From UBA922 sp035438805 (GTDB lineage Bacteria > Patescibacteriota > Patescibacteriia > Magasanikbacterales > UBA922), in NCBI GenBank assembly GCA_035438805.1, contig DAORJA010000057.1:1-5426 (forward strand): 5,426 bases of DNA, in the 5' to 3' direction. Within the stretch, counting starts at the first letter, position 1, and every line of letters starts with the position of its first letter. The notes under the pieces are model-generated. The model was not told the DNA's origin, did not search any database, and saw only the letters and a list, made by a program, of their open reading frames with translations. This document shows positions 1 through 5,426 of the stretch, in pieces. The position numbers and the translations under genes were made by a program.

Positions 1-2
1 CA

Positions 3-767
3 TGTGAACAGGTAGGTGGAGATATCCGCATTAGTCGAAATAATGGACCAAAATATGTCCTCACCAGTTCTTGTCGAGATGCAGGACATGGTAAACGTCA
101 GTACAAGATGAGCTGTGTGTCATCTACCAAATACCAGGTAGAATGGACTACTCCAGCATCATGTACTAATATTGATCAGGACACCACTAATCCTCAGGTT
201 TTAGTTAGTGCGTCAAAGTCAAGCGTACAGAATAACGAAAGTGTAACTATTACAGCGACTGCAAGTGATAGTAAAGGGGTCACAAAGATTGAACTTTACG
301 AAGATTCAAGCTTGATCAAAACCTGCAACAACACTACAAGCTGTGCGTACACCTTTACTGCACAATCAAGTGTATCGACTGAGCGCACACGAGTGTTCAA
401 AGCAAAAGCATATGATGCAGCAGGAAATACAAGTAACTCATCTGCAGTGGTTGTGCGAATTTCTCCAACCAAAGATATGATCAAGCCTGACGTAACGGTA
501 TCAGTAAGTGCAACAAGCATCACCTCTGGGCGGCAGGTTACAGTGACCTCACACGCATCTGATGCAAGTGGAATCTCAAAAATTGAATTATATCGAAATG
601 GTGAACGAGTAAAGACATGTACGAATACGACAAGTTGCGTATACTCTATAACTCTCACTGTACCAAGTTGGGCAACATCACAAACAAATAAATTTCACGC
701 ACGAGCAACAGACAAAAATGGTAATGAAAGAACTTCAAGTACCAAAGAAGTGCGCGTGACTCGATAA
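3..767 (+). CDS. Secreted protein with two tandem bacterial Ig-like domains (5'-partial)
   Basis: The reading frame is open to the left edge, so the true start lies outside the window; the first in-frame ATG (108) is internal and has no Shine-Dalgarno. About 254 residues are visible. The first 54 hold four cysteines (residues 1, 24, 38, 54) and match no family I recognise. Two Ig-like repeats of about 91 residues follow, each starting with a P-x-V-type strand, then a D-x-x-G-[VI]-[ST]-KIELY strand, a KTC-x5-CxY segment, and an A-x-D-x-x-GN strand near the end. This pattern matches bacterial Ig-like domains of the Big_7 type (family knowledge). Such domains are usually stalks of surface adhesins or enzymes, so the missing N-terminal part probably carries the specific function. 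Every cysteine can be paired, which fits an exported protein with disulfides. There is no C-terminal sorting motif or membrane anchor. The stop is TAA and a terminator follows 22 nt later. The Ig-like call is fairly sure; the role is not known. Confidence 0.85.
   Translation, partial: CEQVGGDIRISRNNGPKYVLTSSCRDAGHGKRQYKMSCVSSTKYQVEWTTPASCTNIDQDTTNPQVLVSASKSSVQNNESVTITATASDSKGVTKIELYEDSSLIKTCNNTTSCAYTFTAQSSVSTERTRVFKAKAYDAAGNTSNSSAVVVRISPTKDMIKPDVTVSVSATSITSGRQVTVTSHASDASGISKIELYRNGERVKTCTNTTSCVYSITLTVPSWATSQTNKFHARATDKNGNERTSSTKEVRVTR
189..758 (+). repeat. Tandem Ig-like domain repeat, two units
   Basis: Unit 1 covers about 189-461 and unit 2 about 483-758. They align through the shared segments SKIELY/TKIELY, KTC-x5-C and A-x-D-x-x-GN, with matching cysteines 98 residues apart. 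At DNA level the units have diverged, with many synonymous differences even inside the KTCxxTTSC segment (for example acctgc against acatgt). They therefore look like an old duplication under protein-level constraint, not a recent expansion. Confidence 0.8.
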
Positions 768-788
768 TCTGTAAAAAGTATCACTTAT

Positions 789-819
789 ACACACCCGAAT
801 ACCGGGTGTGTTTATTTTG
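789..819 (+). terminator. Intrinsic (Rho-independent) terminator after the Ig-domain gene
   Basis: A perfect 9-bp stem pairs acacacccg (789-797) with cgggtgtgt (803-811) around a 5-nt loop (aatac). A T-rich tail (tttatttt, 811-818) follows directly. It lies 22 nt past the TAA of the upstream gene and before the next promoter, so it separates the two transcription units. The opposite strand lacks a clean T-run after the stem, so it should work mainly in the + direction. Confidence 0.88.
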
Positions 820-832
820 AATCAACAAATTA

Positions 833-841
833 TGGTATACT
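833..841 (+). promoter_or_regulatory. Extended -10 promoter for the 108-aa membrane protein
   Basis: TGG directly followed by TATACT (836-841) forms an extended -10 element. No good -35 sits at 17-18 nt upstream; that position falls in the T-tract of the terminator (TATTTT). The TTGAAT at 817-822 is only 13 nt away. Transcription would begin near 848, leaving a leader of only about 20 nt before the ATG at 869. The same core, TATGGTATA, recurs in the much stronger promoter at 5175-5203. Confidence 0.6.
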
Positions 842-868
842 GTATATATTAACTTTGTTTGCCTGTCT

Positions 869-1195
869 ATGTTTGAAACAAGCCGCGATTTATTGTATGT
901 AGTACTCTCACTTGCCATCATTTGGTTTACCGTATTTTTGTGCTGGCTCATGTATCAAGCAGGCAGAACACTTCGAAATGTAAATCGAATCGTAGAATCA
1001 GCGCTCGAGAAAATGGAAATGATTTCTACTGCAGTAGAATTTATACGAAAAAAAGTAGACGGCATGTCGAGTCATCTTGGAGCAGTATCAGGTATTGCGT
1101 CAGGACTGTTTGAAAAATTTGTAGTGAGTAAGTTATCCGATAAGCTCGATGAAAAGCTTTCAGGAAGGAAAGCGAAGTCGAGAAAAGAAGATTAA
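869..1195 (+). CDS. Small single-pass membrane protein with helical cytoplasmic tail, function unknown
   Basis: This is a 108-residue protein. Residues about 8-29 form one hydrophobic membrane segment. Residues 30-63 read as a charged amphipathic helix with coiled-coil character (RTLRNVNRIVESALEKMEMI). Residues 66-87 are a Gly/Ala/Ser-rich amphipathic stretch, and the end is strongly basic (SGRKAKSRKED). The overall layout resembles DUF948/YtxG-type envelope proteins, but I see no diagnostic motif, so this is only a likeness in architecture. The ATG at 869 follows the promoter by about 20 nt and has no Shine-Dalgarno (taactttgtttgcctgtct precedes it). It is still the best start because it puts the membrane segment right at the N-terminus. 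A different-frame ORF inside it (922-1113) is a shadow. The next gene begins 38 nt downstream with no convincing terminator between, so co-transcription is possible. Confidence 0.78.
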   Translation: MFETSRDLLYVVLSLAIIWFTVFLCWLMYQAGRTLRNVNRIVESALEKMEMISTAVEFIRKKVDGMSSHLGAVSGIASGLFEKFVVSKLSDKLDEKLSGRKAKSRKED

Positions 1196-1199
1196 TTTA

Positions 1200-1218
1200 C
1201 CCGCCTGTTTAGGGAGGG
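1200..1218 (+). promoter_or_regulatory. Shine-Dalgarno-like site inside a small imperfect hairpin
   Basis: The sequence agggaggg (1211-1218) is the only ribosome-binding-like purine tract before the ATG at 1234, but at 15 nt it is further away than usual. It can pair with cccgcc (1200-1205) as a 3-bp plus 2-bp stem with one G-A mismatch and a possible T-G closing pair, around a gttta loop. The run after it is A-rich (attaaaaaaatt), not T-rich, so it is not a standard terminator for the + strand. It could modulate translation of the downstream gene; that is speculative. Confidence 0.35.
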
Positions 1219-1233
1219 ATTAAAAAAATTCAT

Positions 1234-1788
1234 ATGAGGAGGGGACCAACAATCTTGTTTTTAATTGGATTGTTTTTTGTTTGTGTAATTAGCGGGGTAG
1301 TATACTTTCTAAGTATTCAAGATGTACGGATTCCGGCGGAAGAGCATACTGCTATGGTTTCTGAACCGCTTCCAAAGGGCGTCAGTGTTGTTGAAAAAGA
1401 TGGGAGTAGAATATTGACGGACAATCGAGCCGGGTATGAGATGGTGATACCCGATGATATAGATTTGAAAACAGAAGAAGATAGAATTTTATTCTACAGT
1501 CGTGAACCGCATCTGCCAGTTTTGGGTGGTATACACATTTTTGAAAACACGGAAGGTCTATCATTGGAAGAATGGGTGGAAAACGAACATAAGAAATCCT
1601 TTTTTCTTTTCTATGATGAGAGGCAGAAAAGTAACATTGGTGGGATAGAGCTAATCAAAATACAGGTAGAAGGTGAAATGGAATATTACAGCTACTTTTT
1701 TAAAAAGGATGGTAAAATTGTTGGTATATCGTTAGTTGGACAAAATTATTCAGATAAGTATATAGAAAGTATCAAAATTATTAAGTAA
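1234..1788 (+). CDS. Exported protein with N-terminal membrane segment, possibly PsbP/Mog1-like fold
   Basis: This is a 184-residue protein. MRRG followed by a hydrophobic segment (about residues 7-26) is a membrane anchor or uncleaved signal; no clear signal peptidase site is visible. A short spacer (about 28-55) leads to an alpha/beta domain from about residue 58 to the end. That domain includes a GYEMVIPDDI strand, an LSLEEWVENEHKK helix, an IGGIELIKIQVEG strand pair, and closing YYSYFFKKDGKIVGISLVG and YIESIKIIK elements. This order resembles small PsbP/Mog1-type (DUF1795-like) domains common in exported bacterial proteins. The likeness is judged by eye from strand order and is uncertain. 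The start is set by the N-terminal positive charge and membrane segment. The TTG at codon 8 (1255) is an alternative start, 10 nt after an internal AGGAGGGG, but it would remove the arginines. The next gene starts 17 nt after the TAA, so the pair is probably an operon. Codon use is AT-ended, like gene 4. Confidence 0.75.
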   Translation: MRRGPTILFLIGLFFVCVISGVVYFLSIQDVRIPAEEHTAMVSEPLPKGVSVVEKDGSRILTDNRAGYEMVIPDDIDLKTEEDRILFYSREPHLPVLGGIHIFENTEGLSLEEWVENEHKKSFFLFYDERQKSNIGGIELIKIQVEGEMEYYSYFFKKDGKIVGISLVGQNYSDKYIESIKIIK

Positions 1789-1805
1789 AATTTAATTACA
1801 AATTT

Positions 1806-4800
1806 ATGTTTAGGAGGGGGCATAAAGGTTTTTTTATAATTTTATTTGTTTTGTGTTTATCAGTAATTCTAAAACCGTATCAAGTTTTTACACAAGAAAC
1901 ATTTCTCAATTTGCCATTCTCTACAGGTGTAAAGCTTTTACAAGGATGGTATTACACAGTACTGGTTAATGGCAGTAAGGATCATGGGGCAACTGACTAT
2001 GATTGTGAATTAGGTGAACCTATTTTAGCAGCTGCTGATGGACTAGCAATGGCTTCAGTTCAGCTTGATTCTCGAACAAAAAGAGGTTATGGAAATTTTG
2101 TATTAATAAAGCATAAAAATGGTTATGCAACATTGTATGGGCACTTACGCAAAGCTGCAGACCATTTAAAATATTATCCCACTGAACTAAGAAGTAATAC
2201 TAATTACTCGGAATGGACGCCAATTGAGAAAAGCGAATACATCGGTGACTGTGGTACTTCCGGGACTGATAATGTACATCTTCATTTTGAAGTTACCACT
2301 GGAAAATATGCAGTGGATCGTATCGATAGTTATGATTTATATGACACCAAGCAATTTTATCCACCTAATGCCTCATATATTGCGCTGGGAAAAAAACATC
2401 TATGGATGAGTGATCCTCCGCAATATCTAGAAGCAAAAATTGCTCACAACCAAACAAGTGAGACATTCGAAGAAAAGAAAAGTATTTTAGATACGATAAA
2501 AAATTGGTTTGCGCCAGAAGTAATTTCAGAAAACAAAGTAGAACAAAAAAAGGAAGAATTAGGTCTATCTTTTGTTGATAGGAAAATTTCTCTATCATCT
2601 AATTTCGGTGAAGATATACAAGTGGTAGTACAGGCAAAAAATACTGGTTCTAGAGTCTGGAAAAGACAGGAAATTTCGCTTAATGTGATTGGTGGAAGAG
2701 AAGTAAATTCTCTATTCCGTCATCCTACATGGATTACTGATCTGCGTCCTACGTTGCTTGATAATACAGAAGTGAAACCTGGTGAAACAGGTAAGTTTAG
2801 TTTTATTATCAAAGGCTTGGACCACGGATCGTACACCTTAAAAATAATGGCAGTAGAAGTAGGAACGTGGAAGCAAGTCGGAAGTGGAAATGTTCAGATT
2901 GAGCTATCAGTTTCTGAACCATTAAAAGAATCTATTGAAGAAGTTAAAAAAGAGACTGTGGTTGAGGGGGTAATTCATGGAATAAAAGAATTTGCAGAAA
3001 CAGTGGTAGAGAAGGTAGTGGATGTAATTAAATCAGTGCCGATAATTTTTAGCGGCAGTAGCGGGGGCGGTAGTTCTGAAACATTGAATGAAAATACTGA
3101 ACCTGTCTCAGAAAATTTCGTGGAAGATCAAATTGTAGTAGAAGAAGACGAAGATGTACGGGAGGTGGATAGTGAAACAGAAACTATTCCCGTAGAGACT
3201 AAAGAAGTACTGTTCAATGAAATTGCTTGGTCTGGATCTAGCGGGGTTTGTTCTGACCATGAATGGATTGAATTATACAATCCATTAGAACGTCCACAAT
3301 TACTTCAAAATTGGAAGCTTGAAGTTAGTGTAAATGGGATAGTGCAAACAACAACTTTGTCAGGAATGGTTGAGGGACATGGATATTATTTGATTTCACA
3401 TCCGAATACATTTACAACAGTGGTTGTTCCAGATAATTCACTGCCCGAACATATGCAATTATCAGATACGGGTGCAAGATTGATATTAAAAAATCAAGAT
3501 GGAGACATTGTTGATAGTATAGATCAAAGTCAGGGTTGGATTGGTGGAAGTATGGGAGTATATCCGCATACGCTTGAGCGTGTTTCAGATGCTGGAACAA
3601 GTACATGGAAATCAAGTGATTCTGTACGATATGGAGTACAATCAGGAAATTGTGGACAAATTACAGGTAGTCCACGTATGAAAAATAGTGGGTATGCGTT
3701 TATTTCAGATGAAACATTAGGTTTTTATCCAAAAAATAATGCAGGAAATGTAGTGCTTACACAAGAAGAAAGTCCATATCTATTTTCAAGTTTTACAATA
3801 CCTAGAGAGCAAATGGTGGAGATAGATTCTGGAATAGTATTTGCAGGGATAAGCTCAGAATCAAAAATCAGCGTACAAGGTGAATTGATAATCAGGGGTG
3901 ATGAGTTTAATCCGGTTGTAATTACTTCAAGACATGATCAGGAAATGGTTACAACAAGTGCGTTATTTTCAAATATTCTTACAGGAGCAGTAGCGCAAGC
4001 AGGAGATTGGCAAAATATAGAAGTAGTAGAAAGTGGAAAACTAATAATTGAGCATGGTAGATTAAAATATGGTGGAAATAGATTTGGTACGAGTGTGTCA
4101 TGTCAGGGATGTGGCCGTTCACAAATGATAACAAATCTGGGTGGGTTTATAATATTAAAAGATGTTGAAATTGAGAATGGGTTTGAAATTGGTTCAGGAT
4201 CTGGTCCAGATGCATTAGTATATTCAAGTGGTGGGATGGTGGATTTACAAAATGTTAAACTCCATCATGGAAAAAGAGCATTACATAGTGGCGGAAACAC
4301 AGAAATGAAGGTAGATTTAGTAGAAATTCATGATTTTGATTTGTCAGATAAAGTTATATTTGTTGAGCAGCAAATGCCAAGCGTGTGGAAAAAAATACAG
4401 TTTACGGGCAATACCCCGCTATATGCATATAGTCCTACACTCATCGTGACCAGCTCGTATACTCTTTCACCTGATCATGCATTTGAGTTTAGTACGGTAT
4501 CAGTAGAACCACAAGGGGAATTAATATTAGATGGGGGAAATTTGTATGCCAAGGAAATTACCATTAAAGGAAAACTGAGTTCAGGAGCAAATGAAAATAT
4601 AAGCGAAATAGGAGGTGGACATTCTCCGTCATCAACATTTTCTCGAATATTATTTTCAGCAGGATCATCAGGCAATCTTAGTAATGTAAAAATTCAAGGT
4701 GGAGGATATTTTCAAAGTACTTCTGCATATCCTTTTTCCTCACCTCGTCCATACATGATATGGGTTGATGGAGCAACAGTCTCAATATCACATACTCAAT

Positions 4801-5111
4801 TGATTAATTCGAGGCGTCCGGGCGGAATGGTAGTAGTTCGAAATGGTAATCTGGATATACAAGATAGTGAAATAGGTTGGTATAGCGGATATAACAAATT
4901 AAGTAGTTTTTTGGAATATGGAGTAGTTATGAATAATCAGTCAGTTGGGCATATTGAAAATATAGATTTTAGAAAAATGGATTATGTAGTGGAATTAAAT
5001 CAAGGATCAACATTAACCCATGATCGGATGAGTAAGACAAATTTTATTGATCTATATCCCGCATTTTTCCCGAGTAAAAATTGGTATCCGACCACCATTT
5101 TTCCCTTTTAA
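1806..5111 (+). CDS. Secreted M23 (LytM-type) metallopeptidase with NBR1-like Ig, lamin-tail and beta-helix-like domains
   Basis: This 1101-residue protein starts with a signal sequence: MFRRGHKG, then a hydrophobic core at about 8-22. Residues about 35-175 are an M23 zinc endopeptidase domain, which cuts peptide cross-links of peptidoglycan. Expected zinc ligands are H60 and D64 (HGATD) and H160 (HLHFE); H113 (YGHL) and H158 are the expected catalytic histidines, so it looks active. Residues about 254-370 resemble an NBR1-type Ig-like domain (QAKNTGSRVWKRQEISL). Residues 371-466 are a linker: an amphipathic helix, a SGSSGGGSS stretch, and an acidic run. Residues about 467-594 are a lamin-tail domain (VLFNEIAWSGS, HEWIELYNPL, NWKLEV). 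From about 655 to 1090 the chain is strand-rich and repetitive (GDWQNIEVVESGKLIIEHGR), like a right-handed parallel beta-helix. Cysteines of the mature chain fall in intradomain pairs (67/149, 482/616, 766/769). No LPxTG motif or C-terminal anchor is present. No Shine-Dalgarno precedes the ATG; an AGGAGGGGG lies inside codons 3-5. Peptidase and lamin-tail calls are strong; NBR1-like and beta-helix calls are moderate. Confidence 0.92.
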   Translation: MFRRGHKGFFIILFVLCLSVILKPYQVFTQETFLNLPFSTGVKLLQGWYYTVLVNGSKDHGATDYDCELGEPILAAADGLAMASVQLDSRTKRGYGNFVLIKHKNGYATLYGHLRKAADHLKYYPTELRSNTNYSEWTPIEKSEYIGDCGTSGTDNVHLHFEVTTGKYAVDRIDSYDLYDTKQFYPPNASYIALGKKHLWMSDPPQYLEAKIAHNQTSETFEEKKSILDTIKNWFAPEVISENKVEQKKEELGLSFVDRKISLSSNFGEDIQVVVQAKNTGSRVWKRQEISLNVIGGREVNSLFRHPTWITDLRPTLLDNTEVKPGETGKFSFIIKGLDHGSYTLKIMAVEVGTWKQVGSGNVQIELSVSEPLKESIEEVKKETVVEGVIHGIKEFAETVVEKVVDVIKSVPIIFSGSSGGGSSETLNENTEPVSENFVEDQIVVEEDEDVREVDSETETIPVETKEVLFNEIAWSGSSGVCSDHEWIELYNPLERPQLLQNWKLEVSVNGIVQTTTLSGMVEGHGYYLISHPNTFTTVVVPDNSLPEHMQLSDTGARLILKNQDGDIVDSIDQSQGWIGGSMGVYPHTLERVSDAGTSTWKSSDSVRYGVQSGNCGQITGSPRMKNSGYAFISDETLGFYPKNNAGNVVLTQEESPYLFSSFTIPREQMVEIDSGIVFAGISSESKISVQGELIIRGDEFNPVVITSRHDQEMVTTSALFSNILTGAVAQAGDWQNIEVVESGKLIIEHGRLKYGGNRFGTSVSCQGCGRSQMITNLGGFIILKDVEIENGFEIGSGSGPDALVYSSGGMVDLQNVKLHHGKRALHSGGNTEMKVDLVEIHDFDLSDKVIFVEQQMPSVWKKIQFTGNTPLYAYSPTLIVTSSYTLSPDHAFEFSTVSVEPQGELILDGGNLYAKEITIKGKLSSGANENISEIGGGHSPSSTFSRILFSAGSSGNLSNVKIQGGGYFQSTSAYPFSSPRPYMIWVDGATVSISHTQLINSRRPGGMVVVRNGNLDIQDSEIGWYSGYNKLSSFLEYGVVMNNQSVGHIENIDFRKMDYVVELNQGSTLTHDRMSKTNFIDLYPAFFPSKNWYPTTIFPF

Positions 5112-5151
5112 CTAGTACAAACTAAGAGTAGGTCTAATTTTTGCTTTAAAT

Positions 5152-5169
5152 AAGCCATTTTTGAGGCTT
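5152..5169 (+). terminator. Weak candidate hairpin after the M23 gene
   Basis: The segments aagcc (5152-5156) and ggctt (5165-5169) can form a 5-bp stem around an 8-nt loop, 40 nt past the stop of the 1101-aa gene. No T-run follows the stem (tatgatt comes next), and a competing gctt/aagc pairing exists just upstream (5143-5155). It may contribute to termination or RNA end stability, but it is much weaker than the terminator at 789-819. Confidence 0.25.
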
Positions 5170-5174
5170 TATGA

Positions 5175-5203
5175 TTGACAAAATCACTAAAATATGGTAT
5201 AGT
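5175..5203 (+). promoter_or_regulatory. Near-consensus sigma70 promoter
   Basis: A perfect -35 TTGACA (5175-5180) is followed by a 17-nt spacer and -10 TATAGT (5198-5203). TGG directly before the -10 gives an extended -10 as well. Start of transcription is expected near 5209-5210. This is the strongest promoter in the window and implies high, largely constitutive expression of the gene beginning at 5284. Confidence 0.88.
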
Positions 5204-5224
5204 ATGTCGTTCAAAATGAATTGG

Positions 5225-5256
5225 CATCTAGCTTTTGCTAGGTGGTTCACGAGAAC
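5225..5256 (+). promoter_or_regulatory. Structured 5' leader with two adjacent hairpins
   Basis: Two stem-loops abut in the roughly 75-nt leader. The first pairs catctagc (5225-5232) with gctaggtg (5237-5244) around tttt: 8 bp with one T-G wobble. The second pairs gttc (5245-5248) with gaac (5253-5256) around acga. They could stack end to end. No T-run follows, so they are not a terminator, and they leave the Shine-Dalgarno (5272-5276) exposed. A role in mRNA 5'-end stability or regulation is inferred; I recognise no known riboswitch. Confidence 0.5.
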
Positions 5257-5271
5257 ACACAACATGCTACC

Positions 5272-5276
5272 AGGAG
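5272..5276 (+). promoter_or_regulatory. Shine-Dalgarno site AGGAG for the last gene
   Basis: AGGAG sits 7 nt before the ATG at 5284, an ideal spacing. It fixes this start over the out-of-frame ATG at 5264, which lacks a ribosome binding site. It is the only well-placed Shine-Dalgarno upstream of a gene in this window. Confidence 0.8.
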
Positions 5277-5283
5277 ACGTTAG

Positions 5284-5426
5284 ATGGTCAAAGCAAACTT
5301 TACCGGGAACTGGCTCGATTACTGGACTCTGATCCTCATCGGCGAGCTCCTCATCTGCAAGGTGGTGGGCTACGGTACGGTCGAGGTCAAGGTCGAGAGC
5401 TTCAAGCACAACGACCAGATCCAGGG
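5284..5426 (+). CDS. Unrecognised protein with GC-ended codons (3'-partial)
   Basis: The frame runs open from ATG 5284 to the right edge: 47 complete codons with no stop. The start is supported by an AGGAG at 7 nt and a near-consensus promoter upstream. The visible N-terminus (MVKANFTGNWLDYWTLILIG...) has a hydrophobic stretch at about residues 14-30, broken by Glu21 and Lys26, so it is not a clean membrane helix or signal peptide. It then alternates V/E/K (TVEVKVESFKHNDQIQ), which suggests a beta strand. I recognise no family. Of the 47 codons, 41 end in G or C (about 87%), against 4 of 38 in a sample of the preceding gene (3600-3713). Together with the strong promoter and structured leader, this points to either strong selection for preferred codons in a highly expressed gene or recent acquisition from a GC-rich source. 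The opposite-strand ORF over 5146-5409 is a shadow of it. Confidence 0.75.
   Translation, partial: MVKANFTGNWLDYWTLILIGELLICKVVGYGTVEVKVESFKHNDQIQ

Noticed and set aside
108..110. ATG 108 as the start of the Ig-domain gene
   Set aside because: The frame is open through the left edge from position 3, encodes matching cysteine-rich sequence upstream, and no ribosome binding site precedes this ATG.
296..658. Minus-strand ORF of 120 codons across the Ig repeats
   Set aside because: It is a shadow of the + strand gene, which shows clear domain-level repeat structure and a terminator in the same orientation.
1110..1138. TTGAAA as a -35 for a promoter ahead of the 184-aa gene
   Set aside because: At 17-18 nt spacing the -10 is TTATCC or TATCCG, a poor match.
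1196..1233. Intrinsic terminator between the 108-aa and 184-aa genes
   Set aside because: The hairpin has a mismatch and is followed by A-rich, not T-rich, sequence on the + strand.
1277..1306. Promoter-like TTGTTT-N18-TATACT within the start of the 184-aa gene
   Set aside because: It falls inside the membrane-segment codons, where T-rich sequence is expected, and a start downstream of it would remove the membrane segment.
5264..5332. Short upstream ORF starting at ATG 5264 and overlapping the last gene in another frame
   Set aside because: It has no Shine-Dalgarno, is only 22 codons long and lacks any recognisable composition; ATG 5284 has the well-placed AGGAG.
5146..5409. Minus-strand ORF of 87 codons
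   Set aside because: It overlaps the strong + strand promoter, leader and gene start; its Asp/Leu-rich sequence is the antisense reading of GC-ended + strand codons, and it has no promoter or ribosome binding site of its own.

Overview
The window reads as part of a small-genome, AT-leaning bacterium, most likely a Patescibacteria (CPR, Parcubacteria-type) organism. The evidence is indirect. It contains a large secreted protein with a lamin-tail domain and a parallel beta-helix-like tail, an exported protein with tandem bacterial Ig-like repeats, small single-pass membrane proteins of unknown function, starts with little or no Shine-Dalgarno signal, and sigma70-type promoters with an extended -10 (TGGTATA). 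No taxonomic marker gene is present, so the assignment is an inference. All four visible stop codons are TAA, and the reading frames work under the standard bacterial code.

Everything supported lies on the + strand. (1) At 3-767 is the C-terminal part of a secreted protein running in from the left edge, ending in two Ig-like repeats that each carry a C-x5-C pair. An intrinsic terminator (789-819) follows. (2) A short promoter (833-841) leads into a 108-aa membrane-anchored helical protein (869-1195). (3) After 38 nt comes a 184-aa exported protein with one N-terminal membrane segment (1234-1788). (4) After a 17-nt gap comes an 1101-aa secreted multidomain protein (1806-5111): signal sequence, an M23/LytM zinc metallopeptidase with all expected catalytic residues, an NBR1-type Ig-like domain, an acidic and Gly/Ser linker, a lamin-tail domain, and a long beta-helix-like C-terminus. 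(5) A consensus promoter (TTGACA-N17-TATAGT) and a structured 75-nt leader with a good Shine-Dalgarno then open a new gene at 5284 that runs off the right edge. Its codon use is strikingly GC-ended, unlike everything before it.

Genes 2-4 are closely spaced and may share a transcript. Their common theme is the cell envelope: a membrane-anchored coiled protein, an exported lipid- or wall-facing protein, and a peptidoglycan-targeting peptidase with adhesive modules. The peptidase could act on the organism's own wall, or on the wall of a host or prey cell if this is an episymbiont; the sequence cannot decide. The two points most worth following are the domain combination of the 1101-aa protein and the compositionally foreign, strongly promoted gene at the right edge. 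No tRNA, rRNA, CRISPR array, insertion sequence or attachment site was seen.
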